Shown: in pieces, positions 25,877 to 36,558 of the stretch | Layout of the letters: the number at the start of each line of letters is the position of its first letter | How positions within the stretch are numbered: position 1 is the first letter of the stretch | NCBI RefSeq assembly: GCF_030273315.1 | Contig: NZ_CP127174.1 | Location: 372,001 to 436,000 of the forward strand | Reading direction: 5' to 3' | Origin: Natrialbaceae archaeon AArc-T1-2 | Lineage (GTDB): Archaea > Halobacteriota > Halobacteria > Halobacteriales > Natrialbaceae | Length of the DNA stretch: 64,000 nucleotides | Notes under the pieces: model-generated | What the model was told of the DNA's origin: nothing | Database searches by the model: none | Seen by the model: the letters and a program-made list of their open reading frames with translations, nothing else | Program-made: the position numbers and the translations under genes

Positions 25877-28027
25877 ATGAGTCTTCCCGATTCGGACCGC
25901 GAACTCGTCGTCTCCGAGCTCGAGCGCGAGCCCACGCAGGCGGAGGCGGCGCTGTTCGAGAACCTCTGGAGCGAACACTGTGCGTACCGCTCCTCGAGAC
26001 CGCTGCTCTCGGCGTTCGAGAGCGAGGGCGAGCAGGTCGTCGTCGGGCCGGGTGACGACGCGGCGGTCGTCGCCGTGCCGACGGACGAAGAGGAGGACGA
26101 CGTCTACATCACGATGGGGATCGAGAGCCACAACCACCCCTCCTACGTCGACCCGTTCGACGGCGCGGCCACCGGCGTCGGCGGCATCGTCCGGGACACG
26201 ATGTCGATGGGGGCCTACCCCATCGCGCTCGCGGATTCGCTTTACTTCGGCGAGTTCGACCGTGAACACTCGAAGTACCTCTTCGAGGGCGTCGTCGAGG
26301 GGATCAGCCACTACGGCAACTGCATCGGCGTCCCCACCGTGGCAGGCAGCGTCGACTTCCACCCCGATTACGAGGGCAACCCACTCGTCAACGTCGCCTG
26401 TGTCGGCCTGACGAACGAGGAGCGCCTCGTCACCGCCGAAGCCCAGGAGCCCGGCAACAAACTCGTGCTCGTGGGCAACGCCACGGGTCGTGACGGCCTT
26501 GGCGGGGCCTCCTTCGCGAGCGAGGATCTCGACGAGGACGCAGAGACCGAGGACCGCCCCGCGGTCCAGGTGGGCGACCCCTACGCCGAGAAACGACTCA
26601 TCGAGGCAAACGAGGTCCTCGTCGAGGAGAGCCTGGTCGAGGCCGCACGCGACCTCGGTGCCGCTGGGCTGGGTGGGGCCTCGAGCGAACTGGTCGCGAA
26701 AGGCGGGCTGGGTGCCCACATCGAACTCGCGTCTGTCCACCAGCGCGAGCCGAACATGACCGCCCTGGAGATCCTCATCGCCGAGTCCCAGGAGCGGATG
26801 TGCTACGAAGTCGAACCCGAGAACGTCGACCGCGTCGAGGAGATCGCCGAGAAGTTCGACCTCGGTTGCTCGGTCATCGGCGAGGTCACCGACGGTAACT
26901 ACGTCTGTACGTTCGAGGGCGAGACGGTCGTCGACGTCGACGCCTACTTCCTCGGTGAGGGTGCGCCGATGAACGACCTGCCGACCACGGAGCCGCCCGA
27001 ACCGGACGTCGACGTCCCCGAGGTCGACCTCGAGACGGCGTTCGAGACCGTCCTCTCGAGTCCGAACACGGCCTCCAAAGAGTGGGTCTACCGGCAGTAC
27101 GACCACGAGGTCGGCACGCGCACGAGCGTCGGGCCGGGTGACGACGCGGCCATCATCGCCCTGCGAGAGGCCGGGACGGGGCTGGCGATCTCTGCCGGTG
27201 CCGCACCGAACTGGACTGACACGGCCCCCTACGAGGGCGCGAAGGCGGTCGCGCTGGAGAACGCGACCAACGTCGCCGCGAAGGGGGCAACGCCGCTTGC
27301 CGCGGTCGACTGTCTCAACGGCGGCAATCCCGAGAAGCCGGACGTCTACGACGGCTTCACCGGGATCGTCGACGGCCTCGCGGAGATGTGTGCCGACCTC
27401 GAGACGCCGGTCGTCGGCGGGAACGTCTCGCTGTACAACGACTCCGAGAGTGGACCGATCCCGCCGACGCCGACGCTCGCACTCGTGGGTACGAAAGGCG
27501 GCTACGACGCACCCGCACTCGATGCCAGCCCCGACGGCGACCTGTTGCTCGTTGGCGACCTCGGGCTCGAGTCCGGCGAGCCCCGCCTCGGCGGCTCGGA
27601 GTATCTCGCCCGCTTCGACGGCAGCGATCGGTTCCCCACGCTGCCCGAAAATCCGGCCGACATCGTCGAGACGCTGGCCGAGGTCGCCGACGACGAGGCG
27701 ACGCTCGCGGCCCACGACGTGAGCCACGGCGGGCTCGCAGTTGCACTCGCCGAGATGGTGACCGCGGAGGCCGGCCTCGAGGTCTCTCTGCCCAACGGCG
27801 TCGATGCGGCCGGCGCACTGTTTCACGAACAGGCGGGTCGGGCGCTCGTCCAGACGACCGATCCCGACGCGGTTCGGGAGGCGTTCGACGACGTCGCACC
27901 GGTCGTCTCGATCGGGACGGCCACCGACGACGGTGAGTTGACGATCGCGGTCGGCGACGAGACGGTCGCGACGGACGCGGCGGCGATTCGTGAACACCGG
28001 TCGGTCATCGAGGACACACTCGAGTAG
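25877..28027 (+). CDS. purL: Phosphoribosylformylglycinamidine synthase subunit PurL
   Basis: The 716-residue large subunit of FGAM synthase. It uses ATP and ammonia from PurQ to turn FGAR into FGAM in purine synthesis. Hallmarks are [13 protein letters not shown] near the N-terminus, [14 protein letters not shown], the [14 protein letters not shown] loop, and two VGPGDDAA motifs that open the duplicated PurM-like halves (~residues 55 and 415). The length fits the small archaeal/Gram-positive form that works with separate PurS and PurQ. A TTTA box lies 27-30 bases before the ATG. Confidence 0.97.
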   Translation: MSLPDSDRELVVSELEREPTQAEAALFENLWSEHCAYRSSRPLLSAFESEGEQVVVGPGDDAAVVAVPTDEEEDDVYITMGIESHNHPSYVDPFDGAATGVGGIVRDTMSMGAYPIALADSLYFGEFDREHSKYLFEGVVEGISHYGNCIGVPTVAGSVDFHPDYEGNPLVNVACVGLTNEERLVTAEAQEPGNKLVLVGNATGRDGLGGASFASEDLDEDAETEDRPAVQVGDPYAEKRLIEANEVLVEESLVEAARDLGAAGLGGASSELVAKGGLGAHIELASVHQREPNMTALEILIAESQERMCYEVEPENVDRVEEIAEKFDLGCSVIGEVTDGNYVCTFEGETVVDVDAYFLGEGAPMNDLPTTEPPEPDVDVPEVDLETAFETVLSSPNTASKEWVYRQYDHEVGTRTSVGPGDDAAIIALREAGTGLAISAGAAPNWTDTAPYEGAKAVALENATNVAAKGATPLAAVDCLNGGNPEKPDVYDGFTGIVDGLAEMCADLETPVVGGNVSLYNDSESGPIPPTPTLALVGTKGGYDAPALDASPDGDLLLVGDLGLESGEPRLGGSEYLARFDGSDRFPTLPENPADIVETLAEVADDEATLAAHDVSHGGLAVALAEMVTAEAGLEVSLPNGVDAAGALFHEQAGRALVQTTDPDAVREAFDDVAPVVSIGTATDDGELTIAVGDETVATDAAAIREHRSVIEDTLE

Positions 28028-28059
28028 TCGGTCGGACAGCCACGTTTCGACGAACCGGT

Positions 28060-28458
28060 AGTACTCGACGCTGTCACACGTTCATCGCCGGCTGTCTCGG
28101 CGGTGGCGGCGACAGCGAGTACGAGGTTGACGTCATCGACCGGAGCACCGACGAGGAGGTCGCGGATTACCACGGCCACTGGCACGGCGAACTCCCGGCG
28201 ATTCCCCTCGAGGACAACGTCTCCCTCGGTGCCGTCTTCGAAGACGAGGACGGCGAGGAAGTCGACCTCGACGGGGAGTACAGCCTCGACGTCGAATCGG
28301 CGGACGAAGACGTCGTGAGCACGGATTCACACGGTGACCACGTCCACCTCTACGGAGAATCGACGGGCGAAACGGAGGTCACCTTCCAGTTGACCCACGA
28401 CGACCACGTCGAGTGGGAGACCCCGGACGCGATCGGCGTCGACGTTCTCGAAGAGTAA
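28060..28458 (+). pseudogene. Start-less lipoprotein relic (metal-binding-like, His/Asp-rich)
   Basis: Downstream of purL a frame reads FIAGCLGGGGDSEYEVDVID, then HGHWHGEL, continues to a TAA at 28,456-28,458 and has clear protein character. FIAGC is a lipobox, and RRTGSTRRC upstream resembles a decayed twin-arginine region. The frame is open back into the end of purL but contains no ATG, GTG or TTG, so it looks 5'-truncated or degraded. The remaining ~120 residues form an acidic beta-rich domain with many His (HGHWHGE, SHGDHVH, THDDHVEWE), suggesting a metal-binding surface protein. Convergent with the kinase-like gene. Confidence 0.5.
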
Positions 28459-28484
28459 GTGTGCCAATGATGGGATCTTGACAG

Positions 28485-30380
<1,896 letters not shown>

Positions 30381-30790
30381 GTGCGCTCACCGCCCGACGA
30401 GAGCGCGTGACGCCACGTCCTCGAGCACGAGGAGGTCGTCGTTTCGATCATTCCGACTGCTAACCATCCGTACTTGATCAGCCCGGTATTTCAGTGCCGT
30501 GGATAGTCGTCGACAGAACGCGTTCGTCCATCGGGATAGGCTTTCGAGTCCGGGTTTCTCCCGGGCAATATTGTGTAGTAAAAACAATATCAACACGAGA
30601 GAAGTACACAACGGCAGCTCCGACCTACACCGAAAACGCACCACAAATCGCCTGATATGTTACACCATCTCTCTCACTCGCCCGCACAAAGGAAACGGCA
30701 TCTCCAATCACTCTACAACTATATTGTGTGATTAAGGGAATACTATGTAAACCCTTATGTGCAAGCGGCCAGTAGCAACGACTACACACT
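30381..30790. other. 410-base AT-rich intergenic region
   Basis: This region separates the kinase-like gene from the thiosulfate-uptake unit, which point away from each other. It is much richer in A and T than its surroundings. A short minus-strand frame (30,387-30,644) does not look like protein. At 30,734-30,756 an AAGGG / CCCTT inverted repeat overlaps the promoter; CTTATG at 30,754-30,759 is a possible TATA box 32-37 bases before the ATG at 30,791. No RNA gene was recognised. Confidence 0.5.
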
Positions 30791-31060
30791 ATGGCCGGTA
30801 TGGACTTCCCGACCCCGGGCGTCTCTATCGAGTCGGTTACACCCGGGGAACTGAAAGAACGCATCGACGGCGAGAGCGTCGCGTCGATCGACGTCCCCTC
30901 CTTCGAATTCCTCGAGGAGGGTGACGACGGCGCACCCGAGGGGGCACGCCAGCTCTACGAGACGCTCCAGGAGCGCGTGATCATCTTCCTCGACGACGCC
31001 CTCACCGGGAGCGCTCACTACAGCGATGCCACCAGCCAGGAACTGCTCGCCGGTGACTGA
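30791..31060 (+). CDS. Small rhodanese-like remnant preceding the YeeE pair
   Basis: An 89-residue acidic protein. The first ~45 residues (VSIESVTPGELKERID, then VPSFEFLEEG) resemble the edges of a haloarchaeal rhodanese domain, but the central part with the catalytic Cys loop is missing. The rest (LYETLQERVIIFLDDALTG) is not recognised. Rhodanese or metallo-beta-lactamase proteins commonly precede YeeE/YedE genes, so the position fits a shortened sulfur-handling protein. It lies 16 bases before the first YeeE gene and is probably co-transcribed. It may be non-functional. Confidence 0.5.
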   Translation: MAGMDFPTPGVSIESVTPGELKERIDGESVASIDVPSFEFLEEGDDGAPEGARQLYETLQERVIIFLDDALTGSAHYSDATSQELLAGD

Positions 31061-31076
31061 TCGACACCGAAGATAG

Positions 31077-31571
31077 ATGATGATAGTCGAAGCCCTCCCG
31101 CTGTCGCTGGTCGCTGAACTGTTCCCCAACGGGATCGAACGCTACGCCGTCGGCGGACTGCTCGTCGGACTCGGCGCGGCAGTGATCTACGTCGGTACAG
31201 GGATCGCCGCTGGTGCGAGTACGTTCCTCGAGTCGACGCTGTCGTACGTCTCGAAGAAGTCGCGGTTCCAGCAGTTCCGATTCTCCCGGGACTGGCGGAT
31301 CGTCTTCACCGTCGGGATCATGTTGGGTGCGTCGATCTACGCCGTCTTCTGGCAGGGCGGGGCCTGGACGACCGACGTCCAGCCCTGGCGGCTCCTGCTC
31401 GGTGGCGTCCTCGTCGGGATCGGTACTCGAATCGGGAAAGGCTGTACGTCGGGCCACGGCGTCTGTGGCATGGGATCGGCCTCCAGAACGTCGATCGTCG
31501 GCGTGATGACGTTTCTCGCCGTCGCGATCGGCACCGCACAACTCGTCCAGGCACTGGGGGTGAGTCCGTAA
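31077..31571 (+). CDS. YeeE/YedE family transporter half (thiosulfate uptake)
   Basis: A 164-residue membrane protein with four to five helices and the signature GKGCTSGHGVCGMGSASRTS, in which the Cys lines the substrate path in YeeE/TsuA-type thiosulfate channels. It is one half of the pair: the partner gene starts three bases after its stop. Archaeal and many bacterial systems split the transporter this way. It would bring reduced sulfur into the cell. Confidence 0.9.
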   Translation: MMIVEALPLSLVAELFPNGIERYAVGGLLVGLGAAVIYVGTGIAAGASTFLESTLSYVSKKSRFQQFRFSRDWRIVFTVGIMLGASIYAVFWQGGAWTTDVQPWRLLLGGVLVGIGTRIGKGCTSGHGVCGMGSASRTSIVGVMTFLAVAIGTAQLVQALGVSP

Positions 31572-31573
31572 CC

Positions 31574-32032
31574 ATGCATCGACATCACCCGCTTTTCATG
31601 CCGTTGATCCTGCTTGGCGGCGTGATCTTCGGCTTCGGGCTCGCCTACAGCCACATGGCCCGTCCCGAGGTCGTGTTGGATTTCCTCCAGTTTGCCGACT
31701 TCGGGCTATTGTTCGTGATGTTCGGTGCGGCGGCCGTCACCGGCGTCACGTTCGCGCTCGTCCCGCGGTTGCGCGGTCGCGCGCCGCTGACCGGCGACGA
31801 GTACCGTCGCCGGCTCAAGTCCTTCGACCGGAACGTCCTGATCGGTGGTGCGATCTTCGGCGCTGGCTGGGGCCTGTCGGGTATCTGTCCCGGTGCGGCC
31901 TACGCCAGCCTCGGGATCGGGAACGTTACCATCCTCTGGGCGCTCGCCGGTATGTTCGCCGGCGCGTACCTCCAGGGCGTCTGGCGGAGCCACCGTACCG
32001 GCTCCGAGACCACGCCGGTCAGCGCTGACTGA
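31574..32032 (+). CDS. YeeE/YedE family second half (DUF6691-like)
   Basis: A 152-residue membrane protein with about four helices. It holds the second Cys signature, GLSGICPGAAYASLG, in the position equivalent to the conserved Cys loop of YeeE proteins. With the preceding gene it should complete a two-part sulfur-compound transporter in the membrane. The start at 31,574 follows the previous stop directly. Confidence 0.88.
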   Translation: MHRHHPLFMPLILLGGVIFGFGLAYSHMARPEVVLDFLQFADFGLLFVMFGAAAVTGVTFALVPRLRGRAPLTGDEYRRRLKSFDRNVLIGGAIFGAGWGLSGICPGAAYASLGIGNVTILWALAGMFAGAYLQGVWRSHRTGSETTPVSAD

Positions 32033-32069
32033 TTCGCTTTCCGTCTCGGTCGACGCCGTCCCGTCGAAG

Positions 32070-32426
32070 CTACGTCTCGTCCTCGACACTCTCGAGCACC
32101 CGCCGTGAGAACTCGACCTCGGTGAGGTCGTCGCCGAGCCGACGGAACCAGTCGGCCTCGACGCGCCAGGTTCCGCGGACCTCGCCGTCGGTCGTGAGCG
32201 ACGTCGCCTCGAGCGTGACCGGGCTCCAGGTGTCGCGTTCGTCGGCACACTCGAGCAGCGTCCGGACGACGGTGCCGACCTCGTGGCTCGTGACCGACGA
32301 CGGCGCTGCAACGGTCTCGTACTCAAGAGTCACGGTCTCGTCCTCGTGGGCCCACTCCGAGAGGTAGATTCCCTTTCCCATGAGCCGATTCTCGAGCGCC
32401 ACGTCGAGTGGCCGCTGCTCGGTCAT
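32070..32426 (-). CDS. Conserved-looking haloarchaeal protein of unknown function
   Basis: A 118-residue acidic, soluble protein. It shows alternating hydrophobic strands (TVTLEYETVAAP, TWSPVTLEATSL, GTWRVEADWFRRLG), compatible with a small alpha/beta fold. There are no membrane segments and no motif that I recognise. It is convergent with the YeeE pair and reads in the same direction as tpiA upstream, 57 bases away, so it may be the second gene of a tpiA transcript. Confidence 0.6.
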   Translation of the reverse strand: MTEQRPLDVALENRLMGKGIYLSEWAHEDETVTLEYETVAAPSSVTSHEVGTVVRTLLECADERDTWSPVTLEATSLTTDGEVRGTWRVEADWFRRLGDDLTEVEFSRRVLESVEDET

Positions 32427-32483
32427 GGGATGACTTCGGTACCAGTCGGGAAAGAACCTCGTGTCGATCGCGTCGGATCGGTT

Positions 32484-33131
32484 CTACAGCGGTGCGACCA
32501 GGTCCTCGAGTGCGGCTCGTGGGTCGTCGGCTTTCGCGACGCCGCTTGCGAGCAAGACGCCGTCGGCACCGAGTTCGCCGGCAGCGGTTACGTCCTCGCC
32601 GGTGCTGATTCCGGCCCCACAGAGCACCGAGACGTCATCGTCGACGTTCGCCGCGGCTGTGACGGCATCTTCGACGACGTCGGGATCGGCCTGGCTGACG
32701 GGCGTCCCGGTACCGATCAGTTCGGGCGGCTCGACGGCGACGGCGTCGGGGCCGAGCGCCGCAGCGGCCCCGATCTGGGCGGGATTGTTCGCACAGACGA
32801 CCGTCTCGAGGTCGGCTCGTTCGGCCGCCCGGACTGCACCGTCGACGTCGGCGAGTTTCAGCCGGTGCTCGGAGTGGTTGATCAGGGTGCCGACGGCTCC
32901 GGCGTCGGCGACGCCCTCCGCGAGCGTGTGGCCGGTGTTGCTGCCGTACTCGACCGGATCGACAGTCTGGGCCCACGTCTCGACGCCGGTCTCTGCGACG
33001 CGTTCGATGTGTGGAGCCTGCGGCGCGACGGCGATGCGTGCTGCATCCGTCGTCTCGTGTACGTCGCGGGCGGCTTCGGCGACGGCGACCGGGTCACACG
33101 GATACGTCTTCAGGTTGACGAGGACGAACAT
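32484..33131 (-). CDS. tpiA: Triosephosphate isomerase
   Basis: A 215-residue enzyme that interconverts dihydroxyacetone phosphate and glyceraldehyde-3-phosphate. The length and motifs are those of the short archaeal form: VLVNLKTYP with the substrate-binding Asn and Lys, NHSEHR with the electrophilic His, [10 protein letters not shown] with the catalytic Glu, and a phosphate-binding CGAGI region. The ATG at 33,131 begins the first beta strand. A perfect 15-base palindrome lies 23-37 bases upstream, where the TATA box is expected, so glycolytic control is likely. Confidence 0.96.
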   Translation of the reverse strand: MFVLVNLKTYPCDPVAVAEAARDVHETTDAARIAVAPQAPHIERVAETGVETWAQTVDPVEYGSNTGHTLAEGVADAGAVGTLINHSEHRLKLADVDGAVRAAERADLETVVCANNPAQIGAAAALGPDAVAVEPPELIGTGTPVSQADPDVVEDAVTAAANVDDDVSVLCGAGISTGEDVTAAGELGADGVLLASGVAKADDPRAALEDLVAPL

Positions 33132-33153
33132 ACTCGAAGGGGGTTTCGCTCGT

Positions 33154-33168
33154 CGGAAATAGTTTCCG
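33154..33168. promoter_or_regulatory. Palindromic operator candidate of tpiA
   Basis: CGGAAA-TAG-TTTCCG is a perfect inverted repeat 23-37 bases before the tpiA start, overlapping the expected TATA position. It differs from the TACT-N-GAGTA pattern of TrmB sites. A repressor at this place would block TBP/TFB. Confidence 0.5.
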
Positions 33169-33204
33169 AGTCGAAATCGGGACAGCAGACCGTATCATAA
33201 CGAC

Positions 33205-33270
33205 GGCTGTGAATCGGTACCGGTGCAACCGAGACCCATCTTGCGGTTGCACCGGAACGTAGTCACAGCC
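33205..33270. other. Two-stem hairpin between the MBF1 and tpiA genes
   Basis: The outer arms GGCTGTGA (33,205-33,212) and TCACAGCC (33,263-33,270) and the inner arms CCGGTGCAACC (33,220-33,230) and GGTTGCACCGG (33,245-33,255) are perfectly complementary. The unpaired spacers are 7 bases each, with a 14-base loop. It starts 7 bases after the MBF1 gene stop, so it may protect or end that mRNA; there is no T-run after it. Confidence 0.6.
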
Positions 33271-33277
33271 CTCATTA

Positions 33278-33829
33278 TCAGTCCTTGCGCTCGACGACGT
33301 CACCGAGCGTGTAGCTTCCACTCGCCGAACCGCCGCTCCACTCCGTGTCGTCGCTGCTTCCGGATTCGCCGCTGAGACTCACCTCGAGGTGACGTTCGAG
33401 TTTCGCCTGTACGTCGTCACTCGGGAGAGTGTCGCCGCGCTCGAGTTTGCGAATCAGACTCGCTTTCTCGTTGAGCTGGTTCGCGAGCTCGGACTGGCTC
33501 AGTCCTTTCTGCTCGCGAGCCCGACGGATACGATCGTCGTAATCGGTCGCGAGCTCGTCCATGTCGTCGAACATGTCCGAACGGCGTTGAGAACTGCCGG
33601 AGCCACCGCTCGTACTCGAGTTACCCGAGGCGCCTCCGGTCGATCCGGATCCGGACCCCGATCCACCCGACCCTGTCGAGTACTTCGTCGAGGTGCTCGA
33701 GCTCGAACTCCCCGTCTTCACCTCGGTACCGAAGTCGGTACAGTTAGAACAGACGTCCAGTTCGGCACCTTCGACCTTGATAGTCTTCGGGGTCGACGTC
33801 TCGGCACCACACATCTCACACTGAACCAT
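33278..33829 (-). CDS. MBF1-family zinc-ribbon / helix-turn-helix regulator
   Basis: A 183-residue protein like archaeal multiprotein bridging factor 1. The N-terminal zinc ribbon has CEMC (residues 4-7) and CSNC (27-30). A long Ser/Gly/Thr linker (~40-80) follows, then a Cro-type HTH at ~100-155 (RAREQKGLSQSELANQLN, LIRKLERGDTLPS). It is thought to bind the transcription or translation machinery as a co-regulator in archaea. The linker is unusually long and almost pure Ser/Gly. A stable hairpin follows its stop. Confidence 0.92.
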   Translation of the reverse strand: MVQCEMCGAETSTPKTIKVEGAELDVCSNCTDFGTEVKTGSSSSSTSTKYSTGSGGSGSGSGSTGGASGNSSTSGGSGSSQRRSDMFDDMDELATDYDDRIRRAREQKGLSQSELANQLNEKASLIRKLERGDTLPSDDVQAKLERHLEVSLSGESGSSDDTEWSGGSASGSYTLGDVVERKD

Positions 33830-33910
33830 GTGAAAATGTATATCGTGCGGAGGTATAAACCATACGGCGACCGGTCAATCGCAATCGCGGTCGTAGTCCG
33901 CGCATCGCCG

Positions 33911-34522
33911 TCACTCGAGCGCTCGCCAGGCGTAGTAGAACCGCTGGACGGCGGTGAGGTGTCCGACAACTGCGAGGAAGACGAGCAGCCAGCCGACGAG
34001 CGTGAACCCAGCGTACGTCCCCGAAAGCGGATACGCGAAGACGGCGACGACGCCGATGATCGCGAGCCGATCCGCACGACCGACGACCCCCCCGTAGACG
34101 CGCTCGAGGCCGACCGCCTCGGCCTGGGTGCCAAGGTACGAGGTCATCACGACGCCGGTGACCGCTGCGAACCCGAGCAGGTAGTCGCCGACACCTGCAG
34201 CGAGGCCACCGACGACGACGATGTCGGCGTACCGGTCCAGCACGTGATCCAGCAGATCTCCACCGGCGGAGGCAACGTTCTGTTCGCGCGCGAGCGCACC
34301 ATCGACGACGTCGAGCCAGCCGTTCAGAAAGACCAGAGCGGCGGCGACGACGTACCAGATCCGATCCGTCGTCCCACCGAGGTAGAAGGTGACGGCGGCG
34401 GCGACTGCCATCCCGAACGCCAGCACGCTAACGCCGTTTGGCGTCATCCCCATCCGATCGAAGCCGGTGACGAACGGATCGAGGACGTTCGAGACGTACG
34501 GCCTGAGTTTGTCGAGTGTCAT
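33911..34522 (-). CDS. CDP-alcohol phosphatidyltransferase (archaetidylinositol-phosphate-synthase-like)
   Basis: A 203-residue integral membrane enzyme with about six helices. It has the full family motif D-x2-DG-x2-AR-x8-G-x3-D-x3-D (DVVDGALAR, then GGDLLDHVLDRYAD, ~residues 71-96). The Asp residues bind metal and the CDP moiety. Family members join CDP-archaeol to an alcohol phosphate such as inositol-1-phosphate; haloarchaeal homologues are usually listed as archaetidylinositol-phosphate synthases. The ATG overlaps the stop of the AK6-like gene (ATGA), so the two are coupled. Confidence 0.88.
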   Translation of the reverse strand: MTLDKLRPYVSNVLDPFVTGFDRMGMTPNGVSVLAFGMAVAAAVTFYLGGTTDRIWYVVAAALVFLNGWLDVVDGALAREQNVASAGGDLLDHVLDRYADIVVVGGLAAGVGDYLLGFAAVTGVVMTSYLGTQAEAVGLERVYGGVVGRADRLAIIGVVAVFAYPLSGTYAGFTLVGWLLVFLAVVGHLTAVQRFYYAWRALE

Positions 34523-35028
34523 GAGAGGAACTCGAGGAAGTCAACCTCGCCGGCACTCGGTTCGCGCTCGCCTGCGATTACGGCCTCGAGGTCGGCTGCT
34601 ACCGCCTCCGGCTCGCGGCCGGTCGTGTCGATCTCGTAGACCGACTCGAGGCCGTGATTCTCGACCGCCTCGGCGAGGATCACGTCGAGCGCTTCGCTCT
34701 CTGCGTTCTCGGCGGCCTTTTCTTCGCTCTCGCCGCGATCGCTGAGTCGTCGCTCGAGCTCGTCGGGACGACAACGTAACACCGCGACCCGGTCGGCTTC
34801 GAGGTGGTGGGCGAGGTGGGACTCGATCACGACGTCCTCGCGCTCGGCGAGTCGCTCCTCGAGGGCCTCGAGATCGGCGACGACGCTGTCGCGGTCGGCG
34901 TCGACCGCCTCGTATAACCCGTCGTCCTCGATCAGTTCGTTGAGATGGAGTACCTCGAGACAGGTCTCGAGGCGGTCCGTTGCGGTCGTCTTCCCCGTTC
35001 CCGGCGTCCCGGTGACGGCAACTCTCAT
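34519..35028 (-). CDS. AK6/Fap7-like adenylate kinase-family NTPase
   Basis: A 169-residue P-loop protein with GTPGTGKTT at residues ~7-15, a short lid, and the AK6/Fap7 pattern VIESHLAHHL. In archaea and eukaryotes this family acts in late small-subunit ribosome maturation besides having adenylate kinase activity. It sits between hisC and the CDP-alcohol transferase. It is 19 bases after hisC and overlaps the next gene by four bases, so the three form one operon without an obvious common pathway. Confidence 0.88.
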   Translation of the reverse strand: MRVAVTGTPGTGKTTATDRLETCLEVLHLNELIEDDGLYEAVDADRDSVVADLEALEERLAEREDVVIESHLAHHLEADRVAVLRCRPDELERRLSDRGESEEKAAENAESEALDVILAEAVENHGLESVYEIDTTGREPEAVAADLEAVIAGEREPSAGEVDFLEFLS

Positions 35029-35047
35029 CGTGGGCTCACCTCCGCGC

Positions 35048-36181
35048 TCACACGTCGGTCACCTCGGTCTCTCCGTCGGCGTCTTCCGCTCCGGTCGCGA
35101 GCACCTCGTTGAGCGTCTCGATCGCGCGATCGGTCTCGTCTTCGGTACCGCAGGTGATCCGGATGCACTCGGGGAGCCCGAAGCTCGAGCAGTCGCGAAC
35201 GATGACACCGCGTTCTTGCATCGTTTCGGCGACCGCCGTCGCATCGCCGACGTCGACGAGGACGAAATTCCCCTCGCTGTCCCAGACGGGGGCGTCGATC
35301 GTCTCGTACATGGCCGTACGCGATTTGCGGGCCGTCTCGACGGTACGCTCGACGTGTTCGTCGTCCTCGAGGGCAGCCAGTCCGGCCCGGCAGGCGAGTT
35401 CGCTCGCCGCGAAGGGGGTGTTCACCCGGGCGTAGGCCTCGCTCCACTCCCCAGGGACGACGGCGTACCCCAACCGAACGCCGGCGAGACCGTAGGCCTT
35501 CGAGAACGTCCGCAAGACGGCCACGTCGTCACGAGCGTCGTATCCGTTCCGTCCCTCGATTAAGTCCACGGCGCTGTCGTGATCGGCGAACTCTCCGTAC
35601 GCCTCGTCGACGACCACGAGCGTCTCCTCGTCGGTTTCGGCGGCCAGGCGTTCGATCTCCGCAAGCGCCATCGTCGACCCGGTCGGGTTGTGCGGGCTCG
35701 TAACCCAGACCACCCGCTCGCCGTCGTAGCTCTCGAGGACCGTCTCGGCTGTCTGTGCGAAGTCGTCGGCCCTCGAGAGGGCGTACTCGCCGACTTCGCC
35801 GTGGTGATAGCGCGCGCTCATGCCGTAGTAGGCGAAGCCGGGCGTGGGCACGAGCACGCCGTCGCCCGGCTCGAGGGTCGCCCGATGGAGGTAGTCGATC
35901 GCGCCGTCGCCGCCGTTTGCGAGCCAGACCTGCTCGTCGGTGACGCCCCAGCGCTCGGCGATGGCGGCGACGAGGTCGGTGTGGGCGGCCTTGGGGTAGG
36001 AACTCACGTCCAGGGCGGTGTCGCGGATCGCCACGACGGCTGCAGGCGAGGGGCCGTGTGGATTCTCGTTCGAGGCGAGCTTGACGAGATCGGCGGGATC
36101 ACACTCGAGTTCGCGAGCGACTTCCTCGATCCCGCGACCCGCCTCGTATGCGACGTGGTCGGACAGGTCGCGCGGGTGCAT
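35048..36181 (-). CDS. hisC: Histidinol-phosphate aminotransferase
   Basis: A 377-residue PLP enzyme of aminotransferase fold type I, class II. It converts imidazole-acetol phosphate and glutamate to histidinol phosphate. Visible are the substrate-arm region KLASNENPHGPSP, the Asn-Pro-Thr segment in SPHNPTGST, VVVDEAYGEF with the PLP-ring Asp, and the Schiff-base Lys in FSKAYGLAG (~residue 237). The length is normal for the family. A TCTTAAGG region about 25 bases upstream could supply the TATA box. Confidence 0.95.
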   Translation of the reverse strand: MHPRDLSDHVAYEAGRGIEEVARELECDPADLVKLASNENPHGPSPAAVVAIRDTALDVSSYPKAAHTDLVAAIAERWGVTDEQVWLANGGDGAIDYLHRATLEPGDGVLVPTPGFAYYGMSARYHHGEVGEYALSRADDFAQTAETVLESYDGERVVWVTSPHNPTGSTMALAEIERLAAETDEETLVVVDEAYGEFADHDSAVDLIEGRNGYDARDDVAVLRTFSKAYGLAGVRLGYAVVPGEWSEAYARVNTPFAASELACRAGLAALEDDEHVERTVETARKSRTAMYETIDAPVWDSEGNFVLVDVGDATAVAETMQERGVIVRDCSSFGLPECIRITCGTEDETDRAIETLNEVLATGAEDADGETEVTDV

Positions 36182-36372
36182 ACGCCTACGGTTTTCTTCG
36201 ACGGGTCTTAAGGGTGCTCACCTGTTCCGACCGCGATGGATACCTCGAGCGAGTCGCCGTTCACCATGGTCTCGAATCTCGAAAGCGGTGCTCGAGCGGA
36301 CGGCCGGGTTCCTCTGCAGTCGAACTTCGAGGGGTTTATCTATCCCCGTCGGGTACGATGAAATGCGAAAGC
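36182..36372. other. Intergenic region with the tRNA promoter
   Basis: About 190 bases between hisC and the tRNA gene, which are divergent. GGTTTATCTAT around 36,334-36,345 lies near -30 of the tRNA and is a plausible TATA box. No other feature was seen. Confidence 0.5.
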
Positions 36373-36444
36373 GGGCTCGTAGATCAGCGGTAGATCACTC
36401 CCTTGGCATGGGAGAGGCCCCGGGTTCAAATCCCGGCGAGTCCA
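36373..36444 (+). tRNA. tRNA-Ala (anticodon GGC)
   Basis: A 72-base cloverleaf. The acceptor arm GGGCTCG pairs with CGAGTCC with one G-T pair. The D-arm is GATC...GATC, the anticodon arm is CTCCC-TTGGCAT-GGGAG giving anticodon GGC, and the T-arm is CCGGG-TTCAAAT-CCCGG. The discriminator is A, and no CCA is encoded. An integrase gene begins its 3' end 115 bases downstream, so the tRNA 3' half is the likely integration site (attL) of the element that fills the rest of the window. Confidence 0.95.
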
Positions 36445-36558
36445 TCCGAAATTAATTGTCTCAAGCTCTGTACCTCTTGATTTCCACACTTCAGGGGTGT
36501 TCTAACGGCTATCGATACCACAGTGCTGACAGCGGCGTTCGTGCTGGCCATGTTCCTG

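Noticed and set aside
25862-27997. A 711-codon open frame on the minus strand opposite purL
   Set aside because: It is the antisense shadow of a GC-rich gene: Arg/Val/Asp-biased, with no domain, while the plus-strand frame is unmistakable PurL.
30387-30644. Short minus-strand frame of 85 codons in the AT-rich spacer
   Set aside because: No motif, no plausible promoter context and mixed composition; treated as non-coding.
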